Positions 1 to 6,314 of a DNA stretch of 6,764 nucleotides are shown piece by piece; position 1 is the first letter of the stretch, and the number at the start of each line of letters is the position of its first letter. A program made the translations under genes and the position numbers. The notes below the pieces were generated by a model. It had not been told where the DNA came from and did no database searches. It worked only from the letters and a program-made list of their open reading frames with translations. Source of the stretch: Clostridiaceae bacterium (GTDB taxonomy: Bacteria; Bacillota; Clostridia; Acetivibrionales; DUMC01). The DNA lies in contig JAAZDH010000100.1 in the NCBI GenBank assembly GCA_012512865.1, positions 1 to 6,764 of the forward strand, in the 5' to 3' direction.

Positions 1-630
1 ATTTAAAACAAACGCGCTCTGCCACTGGTAATATATGGTTCACTTAAAAATATAAAATTTTTGTCTTGACAAAGGGGACATTTTAGTGTGCACATAAGTG
101 CAAGACATACTTTTTCAATAGACTCTATCCTGATATAACTGTTTTATTTATACGATCTATGATGTCCTTGGTAATACTAACTACTCTAATTAATCTGCTT
201 CTGTCGCCTCTTTTTTGACGAACAAATGTCGTAAATGCCTAAAATTAATAAACAAAATCACATATGTTTAGTATAAAATTACATGCAACTACTTAAATTA
301 ATTCTACTACACCATGTCTCTATAATAATCAAATCTTTGATAGAATTTTACATATAGTCATTCTACATCAAGTTCCTTTTTCCTTTTATACAAAGATTCT
401 GGATAGTTTATCTTAAGCATTCTTACTCTTTTCACATGCCCTATAACCAACTTTACAGTCCTAACTACGAGTAATATATGTTAAATACATCATGCAGTAC
501 GGTAAGAGCTTTTTTTATTTTTTGCGTACCCAGAAGAGTTGCTGTAAAGATCAACGAAGCTACTGAAAGTAAATTTCATTTCTCCTATTATGAGAATAAA
601 AGGATTCTTCAAATATATGTTCGTATTGTT

Positions 631-668
631 TACATCTATTTGTTGTAATTTAACAACAAATAGATGTA
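631..668. repeat. Perfect 16-bp inverted repeat with 6-bp spacer (candidate recombinase core site)
   Basis: The left arm TACATCTATTTGTTGT (631-646) and right arm ACAACAAATAGATGTA (653-668) are exact reverse complements around the 6-bp asymmetric spacer AATTTA. What is seen is the palindrome itself. Tyrosine recombinases of the Xer type are known to act on paired inverted arms around a 6-8 bp central region (dif has 11-6-11), so the geometry fits a crossover site, with the recombinase array starting about 280 bp downstream. It does not resemble canonical dif in sequence. Alternatives are an operator for a dimeric repressor or an RNA hairpin. The stem has few G/C pairs and is not followed by a clean T-run, so an intrinsic terminator is unlikely. 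The repeat is certain; the function is inference. Confidence 0.85.
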
Positions 669-880
669 TATTCTAAAAAATTATGGACATAATAGAAATT
701 TATGTATAAAAAAGACCAACACGGCAACAATCGGTATTAAGTAAAGCACAGCAATCAAAAAAATAGAAAGGAGTGAAAAACAATTGAGCGAGGGATAAAA
801 AACAAAGAACTGTTGGTGTCGGTATCCCAGGCATGATACTTTATATGCGTCGTATAAAAAAAGTTTCGTGCCGTGAAAAA

Positions 881-901
881 TGATGCTTTTAGGAAGCATC
901 A
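881..901 (-). terminator. Hairpin upstream of the recombinase array, terminator-like on the minus strand
   Basis: TGATGCTT (881-888) pairs perfectly with AAGCATCA (894-901) around a 5-nt loop. A-runs flank it on both sides of the + strand, so a minus-strand transcript would have an 8-bp stem followed by a short U-run, as in a weak intrinsic terminator. On the + strand it lies 47 nt upstream of the first recombinase ATG and could instead be a leader hairpin. No minus-strand gene that needs it is visible. Confidence 0.35.
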
Positions 902-948
902 AAAATACTCTCACTATTACATAGCGGGATAGAAGCGAGGTGATAAAA

Positions 949-1803
949 ATGATAGAAGATATGCTAAGCCCATACTTCTTACATCTTGAAGAAAAATGCA
1001 TAAATAAAGCCACTGTGAATGATTACATTTCAGAGGTATCCAACTTCTTATGCTATCTGGGCAAAAAGAAAATTGACCCGAAGCTTGACAACATATCTGA
1101 AGACGTATTGGACGCATACTTTGCATGGCTAAGCGACAATGGGTACTCTGAAACAAGTATTGCAGAAAGGGCAAGACGTTTAAGGCACTTCTTCGATTAT
1201 TGCGAAGACAAAGGTAAAATTTCTTCAAATCCCGTGAAAAAACAGATAGTGCAAAAGACAATAAGTGTCATGCATGACTATCTAACCAATGATGAAATAA
1301 AGACCTTGGTAGCAGCCGTAAATAATGAAACCGGGATAAATTATTTAAGAGACAAACTGCTTATCGTCTTCTTGCTCTATATGGGGATAAGACACAGCGA
1401 GGTCGCAAGGCTTAACTGGAGCGCTATAGACTTTGAAGAAAGCATGATCCTAAACAAAAAATGGAAAAAAGGCACAGTGCAAATCTTTGGAATGGGTGAA
1501 GAACTAAAAGAGATAGTATCAGCCTATTACGAAGCCAGTGCGCCAAAAAACCAGGACGATGCTCTGTTTACAGATGTCTTCGGCCGGAGATTAAATACTA
1601 GGTCTATACACAGGATAGTTAGGGACTATGCTAAAAAAGCGGGTATCCGCAGAAGGATAAGCCCACTAACCCTAAAGCACACCCATGCTTTGCATACAAA
1701 GCAAGACAACGCGCGTTCCCAGGATATGCAAATCATGCCAGGTCACGACAGCAATGTCCAATCGGAACGCATGGATATGTCCGATAATACATCCAGGTTA
1801 TAA
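949..1803 (+). CDS. Degenerate tyrosine recombinase (XerC/D-like), catalytic Tyr missing
   Basis: This is a 284-residue member of the tyrosine recombinase (phage integrase) family. The ATG at 949 is chosen because GAGGTGAT (937-944) lies just upstream; the in-frame GTG at 940 falls inside that site. The N-terminal SAM-like core-binding domain covers about residues 5-95 and the catalytic domain about 110-284. Arg-I is present in GIRHSE (R148), a Lys aligns with the beta-hairpin Lys (K171), and the late His survives in PGH (H266). The HxxR box reads LTLK (L240, K243). The expected catalytic Tyr, 9 residues after H266, is absent: the sequence runs SERMDMSD, and one inserted Tyr between R and M would restore the family spacing. 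The protein should be unable to cleave DNA. It is either a decaying pseudogene or a DNA-binding partner without catalysis. It leads the array and is followed by a 217-bp gap. Confidence 0.85.
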   Translation: MIEDMLSPYFLHLEEKCINKATVNDYISEVSNFLCYLGKKKIDPKLDNISEDVLDAYFAWLSDNGYSETSIAERARRLRHFFDYCEDKGKISSNPVKKQIVQKTISVMHDYLTNDEIKTLVAAVNNETGINYLRDKLLIVFLLYMGIRHSEVARLNWSAIDFEESMILNKKWKKGTVQIFGMGEELKEIVSAYYEASAPKNQDDALFTDVFGRRLNTRSIHRIVRDYAKKAGIRRRISPLTLKHTHALHTKQDNARSQDMQIMPGHDSNVQSERMDMSDNTSRL

Positions 1804-2020
1804 CGAAAAAATGCAAAAGATAAGACGTCGCAAAACACTATCTGCTGCACGCAAGGGACCACGTTACCGTAGTTATAGAAGCTTTACATAAACACAAGAA
1901 GGGGCGGGGGCATACCTTAGCTAAATGATGATACTGTTTGCGGAGGTGTGTCCCTCTTTCTTGCCGCCGGGAATAATATAAACGTTCATAAGACACATAT
2001 GTTTGACGGGGTGTAGATTT
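1804..2020 (+). pseudogene. Spacer with possible frameshifted C-terminal tail of the first recombinase
   Basis: From 1799 the +2 frame reads YNEKMQKIRRRKTL and stays open to a stop at 1889-1891. This would continue the first recombinase smoothly (SRL then YNEKM) if two bases had been lost near 1800. That is inference; no family motif lies in this tail. The rest of the spacer holds a G-rich run (GGGGCGGGGG, 1901-1910) and, at 2008-2013, the GGGGTG Shine-Dalgarno site of the next gene. I see no convincing promoter or terminator, so the next gene may be read through from upstream. Confidence 0.3.
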
Positions 2021-2920
2021 ATGAGAAAAAAATGCAGGGCAAGAAGATGCAAAAGAATCATCGAACCTGAACTTATAAAAATTATAAATGAGTACCTATT
2101 TAGCCTGGAAGTCACTGACAGAGCAGAGGCCACTACTGAAAAATATCGCCGTATACTGCTTCAGTTTTTCAGACAATGTAAGAAACCTATACGAGAACTA
2201 ACATGCGACGATGTTTTGGACTGGCTCGATACATTGGTTTTCGAAAATAAAAGTAAAAGGACTATTGCGCTTTACTTTGCCGTACTTAACAACTTTTTTA
2301 AGTACTGCCTTGGGGAAGAGCATATTAACAAAACGCTTGTCAAAAGAAGGTGGCGCACAAAAATACCGAGCACTCTTCCAAAGTTCTTAGACAGAGCGGA
2401 AATAGCCAGGTTAAAGATTTGCGCAGAAAAGCTTAGTTTAAGGGATAGGGCAATTATAATTTTTTTATTATCATCCGGTTGCAGGCGTTCTGAAGTTTCC
2501 GGGCTAGATATTGAAGACATTGACCTTGACAACCGTACAGCTAATGTGCTTGGTAAGGGGAATAAAAAACGTGAGGTGCACTTTTCTATAGAATGCGCAC
2601 TTTTATTAAAGGAATACCTGGCTATTGATAAGAGGGACAAAGGGCCGTTGTTTCTTAATAAGCATGGCAAAAGATTAAAACCTAAAGGTATTTACAGAGT
2701 CGTTGTTAAGCTAAAGAAAATGGCCGATTTTCCGGAAAATCTCAGCCCGCATTCATTTAGACACACGTTCGCCTATGAACTTCAGGCAAAAGGTGCCGAT
2801 TTGAATTTTATTGCATCAGAACTCGGACACGAAGACTTAAACACAACACGTATATACACTCAAGTTCTTACCAGAGATCTGATTGCTGCCTATAACAAAC
2901 GCATGGGGTGGGTAATATGA
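2021..2920 (+). CDS. Tyrosine recombinase, type A copy 1 (A1)
   Basis: This encodes a 299-residue XerC/D-like site-specific recombinase that should cut and rejoin DNA through a 3'-phosphotyrosine intermediate. I chose ATG 2021, with GGGGTG at 2008-2013, over the in-frame TTG at 2003: from 2021 the active-site numbering matches type A copy 2 exactly. The N-terminus is a basic, two-cysteine tail (about residues 1-14). The SAM-like core-binding domain spans about 18-105 and the catalytic domain about 120-299. All catalytic residues are visible: R155 (SSGCR), K179 (GKG), H244 and R247 (SPHSFRH), H270 (ELGH) and nucleophile Y279 (TTRIY). The stop overlaps the start of the next recombinase (ATGA), implying translational coupling. 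It shares about 60% identity, by eye over an 81-residue stretch, with the gene at 3779-4669. The target site is unknown. Fully intact. Confidence 0.95.
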   Translation: MRKKCRARRCKRIIEPELIKIINEYLFSLEVTDRAEATTEKYRRILLQFFRQCKKPIRELTCDDVLDWLDTLVFENKSKRTIALYFAVLNNFFKYCLGEEHINKTLVKRRWRTKIPSTLPKFLDRAEIARLKICAEKLSLRDRAIIIFLLSSGCRRSEVSGLDIEDIDLDNRTANVLGKGNKKREVHFSIECALLLKEYLAIDKRDKGPLFLNKHGKRLKPKGIYRVVVKLKKMADFPENLSPHSFRHTFAYELQAKGADLNFIASELGHEDLNTTRIYTQVLTRDLIAAYNKRMGWVI

Positions 2921-3753
2921 AAAAGACCATGGAGTTAATTGAACACTATTTCAAAGACCACAAAACATGGTTTAGCGAGAACACTGTAAAAGTATACAGA
3001 ATATCCCTGAAGCATTTTTTCGACTTTGTCGGCAAGCCATATGATGAAGTAAAAAAAGCCGATATACGGAAATGGCTCGAATATTTGAACAAAAAAGGCT
3101 TAAGTATAGGGACGAAAAATCTAAGGCTAATATCCGTGCGATTGTTTTTTCGTTATGCTTTTGAAGAAGGGTTAATCGACCGGGACCCGTCAGCAAATAT
3201 AAAGACTGCTCGCAAAGAAAAAACAATCCCGCGTTGTCTAAACCGACGTCAGCTTATCGAACTTTTTGAAGTCACTAAAGATTCTGTTAGAGACAGGACT
3301 CTAGTTGAGATGCTCTATGCAACCGGCACCAGGATAAGCGAATTGCTGGAGATTAAAATTTCGGATATAAAATGGGATGGAAAACTAGCCTGGATTCGCA
3401 AAGGAAAAGGGAACAAAGAACGCTTTGTACTCTTCACTACCGAATGCGGAGCTAGATTGCGTGAATATTTGAAAACAAGAACCGATGCATCGCCATACAT
3501 TTTTACGAACCGCCGTGGCGGACATTTGAGTGAAGCCTGGGTGCAGGCCATATTCCGCAGGTATTCGGAAAAGCTCGGATTTAAGGTTACACCCCATATG
3601 CTGAGGCATTCTATGGCGAGCCATCTGGCCGAGAAAGATATGCCCATAGCCTACATCCAAGAGCTTTTGGGACATAAAAACGTGAATACCACAAGGATAT
3701 ACGCCCAATTGAGCAGCGAAAAACGGAAGGAGCAATACGACAGCTACCAATAA
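2917..3753 (+). CDS. Tyrosine recombinase, type B copy 1 (B1)
   Basis: This encodes a 278-residue XerC/D-like tyrosine recombinase. The start ATG (2917-2919) overlaps the TGA stop (2918-2920) of the preceding recombinase. A GTG at 2908 is possible, but the ATGA overlap and alignment with the copy at 4684 favour 2917; GGGG/TGGG sequence at 2905-2912 can serve as Shine-Dalgarno. The core-binding domain covers about residues 3-88 and the catalytic domain about 105-278. The catalytic set is complete: R139 (TGTRISE), K164 (GKGNKER), H227 and R230 (TPHMLRH), H253 (LLGH) and Y262 (TTRIY). It is shorter than type A and clearly a different subfamily, with signatures such as KLGFKVTP and YIQELLGH that recur in the fifth gene. 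It probably works with the coupled upstream recombinase as a heteromer; this is inferred from arrangement. Confidence 0.95.
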   Translation: MKKTMELIEHYFKDHKTWFSENTVKVYRISLKHFFDFVGKPYDEVKKADIRKWLEYLNKKGLSIGTKNLRLISVRLFFRYAFEEGLIDRDPSANIKTARKEKTIPRCLNRRQLIELFEVTKDSVRDRTLVEMLYATGTRISELLEIKISDIKWDGKLAWIRKGKGNKERFVLFTTECGARLREYLKTRTDASPYIFTNRRGGHLSEAWVQAIFRRYSEKLGFKVTPHMLRHSMASHLAEKDMPIAYIQELLGHKNVNTTRIYAQLSSEKRKEQYDSYQ

Positions 3754-3778
3754 AGTGCTAAACATGGAGGGTTAGAAA

Positions 3779-4669
3779 ATGAAAGAATATTGGGTAGTCC
3801 AAAATGAAAATCTGCATCCCCAAAACCAAAAAATACTTAACGAATACTTAATGAGTATATGGATACAAAACATGAGTAAGTATACTATTATGTATCGTTC
3901 ATGGTTTTTACAGAATTTTTTATTGTTCATAAATAAACCAGTGACCAACCTAACCTCGGATGATATCCTTAACTGGATTAACGAAAAATGCAGTGATCTA
4001 AAAGAGACCACTATTAACTGGCGATTGACTGTTTTGTCCTCGTTTATAAAATTTTGTCAGGAAGAGGAACAAAAATATATAGACGAAAGCGTGCGTATAA
4101 AAAAACACTGGCGGCCGAAGATACCCAAGCCGCTGCCCAAGTATCGTGACGAGGAAGAATTAGCACGTATGAATATAGCTGCAGAAAAACAAAATCTAAG
4201 GGACAGGACAATATATGAATTTTCCATAAGTTCTGGCTGTAGGGTCGGTGAAGTTAGCGGGCTGGAAATTGAAAAAGTGGACCTTAAGAACAGGACAGCT
4301 ATTGTAGTAGGAAAAGGGAAAAAAGTTAGACAAGTGCATTTTAATGAAAAAAGCGCTATGCTTTTAGAAAAATTGTTGGAAAACCATCCCGAAGGCGCCT
4401 CTACGGTATTTCTTAATAGGTTTGGTAAAAAAATGCATGAAAGGAGCTTCCAAAATATTATAGCAAAAATCGGCAAAAAAGCCGGGTTATTAACTAAGCT
4501 AACTCCACACCAGCTTAGGCACACGTTCGCGACCGTTAAGCTTAATAAAGGAGCAGACCTTGTATTCATTTCGGACGAGCTAGGTCATTCAAGTTTACGG
4601 ACTACAGGTATTTATGCAAGGGTGCTGGATGAGCGTATTACTGAGCTATATAGAAAATATATGGGTTAA
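3779..4669 (+). CDS. Tyrosine recombinase, type A copy 2 (A2)
   Basis: This encodes a 296-residue XerC/D-like tyrosine recombinase. The ATG at 3779 follows a strong Shine-Dalgarno GGAGGGT (3766-3772), and the gap from the preceding gene is only 25 bp, too short for an obvious promoter of its own. The core-binding domain covers about residues 15-105 and the catalytic domain about 115-296. The catalytic residues are R155 (SSGCR), K179 (GKG), H244 and R247 (TPHQLRH), H270 (ELGH) and Y279 (TTGIY). These are the same six numbers as in the gene at 2021-2920, so the two proteins are collinear without net gaps across the catalytic domain. It lacks the basic N-terminal tail of copy 1. Base composition is slightly more AT-rich than copy 1. 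Its TAA stop shares a base with an ATG (TAATG, 4667-4671) at the head of the last recombinase. Intact. Confidence 0.95.
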   Translation: MKEYWVVQNENLHPQNQKILNEYLMSIWIQNMSKYTIMYRSWFLQNFLLFINKPVTNLTSDDILNWINEKCSDLKETTINWRLTVLSSFIKFCQEEEQKYIDESVRIKKHWRPKIPKPLPKYRDEEELARMNIAAEKQNLRDRTIYEFSISSGCRVGEVSGLEIEKVDLKNRTAIVVGKGKKVRQVHFNEKSAMLLEKLLENHPEGASTVFLNRFGKKMHERSFQNIIAKIGKKAGLLTKLTPHQLRHTFATVKLNKGADLVFISDELGHSSLRTTGIYARVLDERITELYRKYMG

Positions 4670-4683
4670 TGAGGATGGGAAAA

Positions 4684-5517
4684 ATGCAAGAGACATTTGA
4701 TATGATTAAAAAGTTTCTAGAAGATAATAAACTAAGGTTGGCTGAAGGTACATTAAAAAATTACGGGTATACACTTAACAGTTTCTTTGTTTATATGCAA
4801 AAAGACTACAAGACCATAAGAACGAAAGATGTTAGAGAATGGATAGCAAAATTGATGAATGACGGTTTGAAAGCCATTTCAATTGAATATAAGCTTGCTT
4901 GTCTAAAAAGCTTCTATTCATATCTGTTAGATGAAGAGCTAATAAGCAAAAACCCTGTTGCCAAATTGGCCTTGCCAAGAAAAGGCAACGCTCTGCCCTA
5001 TTACCTGGAAGAAGAACAATTGCAAAAGTTAAGAGAGCTTGTAAAAGATGACCCTCTCGAAAGAGCAATCGTGGAGACCATGTACGTTACTGGAGTACGG
5101 GCTAGTGAACTGATAGAAATAAAGCTATCTGATATAAATTGGGAAACAAGAAAGATAGATATTAACGGAAAAGGGGAAAAGGAAAGGACTGTGCTCTTTA
5201 CAAACGAGTGCGAGCTAAGGATAAAGAAATACTTAAATAATAGATGCGATAACAGCCCTTACCTTTTTCTGGGCAAAAAGGGAAAACCCATGGACCGATT
5301 CCTGCTCAATTATTATTACAAAAAATTTAGTAAAAAGCTTGGCTTCAAAGTCACCCCCAACACTATGAGACACACCTTTGCTGCACATTTGGCCATAAAA
5401 GGCATGCCGTTACAATACATTCAGACTTTACTTGGTCATGATAATCCGGAAACTACCAGGATATATGCAAAACTATTTGCCCACGTACGAAAAAAAATAT
5501 ATGATAGGTATATATAA
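4684..5517 (+). CDS. Tyrosine recombinase, type B copy 2 (B2), His-to-Asn in HxxR
   Basis: This encodes a 277-residue XerC/D-like tyrosine recombinase. Three in-frame ATGs occur (4669, 4675, 4684). I prefer 4684 because GAGG (4671-4674) sits 9 nt upstream and because MQETFDM then aligns with MKKTMEL of the gene at 2917. The alternative 4669 overlaps the previous stop as TAATG and would add five residues. The core-binding domain covers about residues 3-88 and the catalytic domain about 105-277. Catalytic residues seen are R139 (TGVRASE), K163 (GKGEKER), R229, H252 (LLGH) and Y261 (TTRIY). The first His of HxxR is replaced by Asn (N226, in TPNTMRH). That position is the least strict of the set in this family, so activity may be retained but altered. 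It is the last gene of the array, before a terminator at 5641. Confidence 0.94.
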   Translation: MQETFDMIKKFLEDNKLRLAEGTLKNYGYTLNSFFVYMQKDYKTIRTKDVREWIAKLMNDGLKAISIEYKLACLKSFYSYLLDEELISKNPVAKLALPRKGNALPYYLEEEQLQKLRELVKDDPLERAIVETMYVTGVRASELIEIKLSDINWETRKIDINGKGEKERTVLFTNECELRIKKYLNNRCDNSPYLFLGKKGKPMDRFLLNYYYKKFSKKLGFKVTPNTMRHTFAAHLAIKGMPLQYIQTLLGHDNPETTRIYAKLFAHVRKKIYDRYI

Positions 5518-5640
5518 GAACATTTTGTGAAAATAATTATAAATAGCATATATAGTGTAGGTTATTTGAAAATGTTAAAAATAACTATGAATTTCAATGT
5601 TTACACATTATATATTATACAAACTAGCAAAAAACCAGTT

Positions 5641-5681
5641 AAACCCCAGAACCCATACGTATCAAAGGTTCCGGGGTTTTT
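5641..5681 (+). terminator. Rho-independent terminator after the recombinase array
   Basis: AAACCCCAGAACC (5641-5653) pairs with GGTTCCGGGGTTT (5667-5679), with one A-C mismatch, around a 13-nt loop. The 3' arm runs into five Ts (5677-5681). It lies 124 bp after the last recombinase stop and is the first strong stop signal after 949, which suggests the recombinase genes end on one transcript. An A-run just before the 5' arm could let it work weakly in the other direction as well. Confidence 0.8.
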
Positions 5682-5786
5682 ATATTTCTCGTCTTGGGAC
5701 GGTAATGACTATTATCATATACTCACCGCCATATTGTAGTATTAAGCTGATTATACCAGGGAGGGGGTTTTTCCGAAAGGCCGGTC

Positions 5787-5823
5787 ATTATAAACGCTTT
5801 TCAGTATGAATTGATTATAAACG
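5787..5823 (+). repeat. Two direct copies of ATTATAAACG
   Basis: ATTATAAACG occurs at 5787-5796 and again at 5814-5823, a spacing of 27 bp start to start. The copies are exact, but short and AT-rich. They sit between the two convergent transcription units. They may be binding-site repeats or chance. Confidence 0.5.
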
Positions 5824-5825
5824 AT

Positions 5826-5849
5826 GACGCATAGTAAGAATAATGCGTC
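5826..5849 (-). terminator. Hairpin directly after the membrane-protein gene
   Basis: GACGCAT (5826-5832) and ATGCGTC (5843-5849) form a perfect 7-bp stem around a 10-nt loop. On the minus strand the stem starts right after the TAA stop of the membrane-protein gene, the place expected for a terminator. The following U-run is poor, so termination would be weak. Confidence 0.4.
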
Positions 5850-6314
5850 TTAATAATACTCGCTAATTAATTTGTTTATACTTGATTTTTGTAATTTTGT
5901 ATTCAATAGTATTCGAATGTTAAACCCTGATTTCCCGTAACTTAACCTATACCAATAATAGTTAATATACTCAATTATTCCGAATAAAAAAAATCCAATA
6001 GCAATTAACAAATCTTTATTACTGCTTTTAATAAATGGTATCACTATACTTATGGTCACTAATACAATCATATTTAATCGTCTTAAAAACTTTAAGAGTT
6101 CTATCGTCTTATGATTAACTCTTTTCTTATTGGCTATTAATATATATCTATAAAACCAATACGCACTTCCTTGTAATAAGATAAGTATAAGATATGAAAA
6201 TGCTACTAAACTAGCTATTCCAAGGTCTAATAATCTATATACAAAAATAAAAGTTAATAAAGCTGCGAATTCACCTATTGCTAGGTTTAACAACTGTTTC
6301 TTTAACCTACTCAA
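5850..6314 (-). CDS. Small multi-pass membrane protein of unknown function
   Basis: This encodes a 154-residue protein that starts with TTG (minus strand, 6314-6312), supported by a strong Shine-Dalgarno GAGGTGAT (complement of 6318-6325) five bases upstream. Four hydrophobic segments are visible, at about residues 11-30, 33-58, 80-96 and 101-120, joined by basic loops (ANKKRVNHK near 61-69). A motif rich in aromatic residues, EYINYYWYRLSY, follows at about 115-126. The basic start suggests a cytoplasmic N-terminus. I recognise no enzymatic or transporter motif. Similar small four-helix hypothetical proteins are common in Firmicutes, but I cannot assign a role. GC is only about 24% in sampled lines, far below the adjacent polymerase gene, which points to acquired DNA. 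It is convergent with the recombinase array and divergent from the polymerase gene. No terminal truncation is seen. Confidence 0.8.
   Translation of the reverse strand: MSRLKKQLLNLAIGEFAALLTFIFVYRLLDLGIASLVAFSYLILILLQGSAYWFYRYILIANKKRVNHKTIELLKFLRRLNMIVLVTISIVIPFIKSSNKDLLIAIGFFLFGIIEYINYYWYRLSYGKSGFNIRILLNTKLQKSSINKLISEYY

Larger units (their letters stand above)
1..948. other. AT-rich gene-free left flank
   Basis: I see no coding region here that I can support. The stretch is very AT-rich (about 17-35% GC in sampled lines) and stops are frequent in all frames. The longest minus-strand open frame (681-1013) is hydrophobic low-complexity sequence that runs over the start of the first recombinase gene, so I treat it as chance. 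Recognisable structure is limited to a tRNA D-arm-like string at 13-30 on the minus strand, a degenerate SOS-box-like sequence at 610-623, a perfect long inverted repeat at 631-668, an orphan Shine-Dalgarno site at 767-775 and a hairpin at 881-901. A possible promoter for the recombinase genes is TGGACA (684-689) with TAAAAA (707-712) at 17-bp spacing. In such AT-rich DNA this is weak evidence. Confidence 0.6.
5518..5849. other. Convergent intergenic region
   Basis: This lies between the end of the recombinase array and the end of the minus-strand membrane-protein gene. I see no supported gene; two short + frames here run through the terminator and look like chance. It holds an AT-rich 8-bp inverted repeat AACATTTT/AAAATGTT (5519-5526, 5569-5576), the terminator at 5641-5681, two direct copies of ATTATAAACG (5787-5796, 5814-5823) and a hairpin at 5826-5849. 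If the array is a mobile element, its right end should be in or near this stretch, but I could not identify a terminal repeat matching the left side. Confidence 0.6.

Noticed and set aside
60..73. TTTGTC-TT-GACAAA palindrome with an embedded TTGACA
   Set aside because: No -10 box at 16-18 bp from the TTGACA, and 6-bp arms are weak evidence for an operator.
197..240. Minus-strand open stretch reading AFTTFVRQKRGDRSRL and so on
   Set aside because: About 37 codons with a protein-like look but no start codon and no Shine-Dalgarno; such lengths are expected by chance across six frames here.
376..478. Minus-strand open stretch containing KRVRMLKINYPESLYKRKK
   Set aside because: About 36 codons between stops, no ribosome binding site and no recognised motif; possibly a gene remnant, but not supportable.
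681..1013. 110-residue minus-strand open frame upstream of and into the first recombinase
   Set aside because: Hydrophobic, Phe/Leu/Ser-rich translation typical of reversed AT-rich DNA; it overlaps the Shine-Dalgarno and first codons of a clear gene, and I recognise no family.
1901..1910. GGGGCGGGGG run between the first and second recombinases
   Set aside because: Unusual in this AT-rich setting, but only two G-tracts, so not a G-quadruplex motif, and too far from ATG 2021 to be its ribosome binding site.
627..5605. TGTTTACA at 627-634 and at 5598-5605 as possible direct repeats flanking the array
   Set aside because: Only 8 bp, AT-rich, and the match does not extend on either side; expected by chance over 5 kb.
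5527..5809. Two 70-residue + strand frames after the recombinase array
   Set aside because: Both run through the strong terminator hairpin at 5641-5681, lack ribosome binding sites and show no motif.
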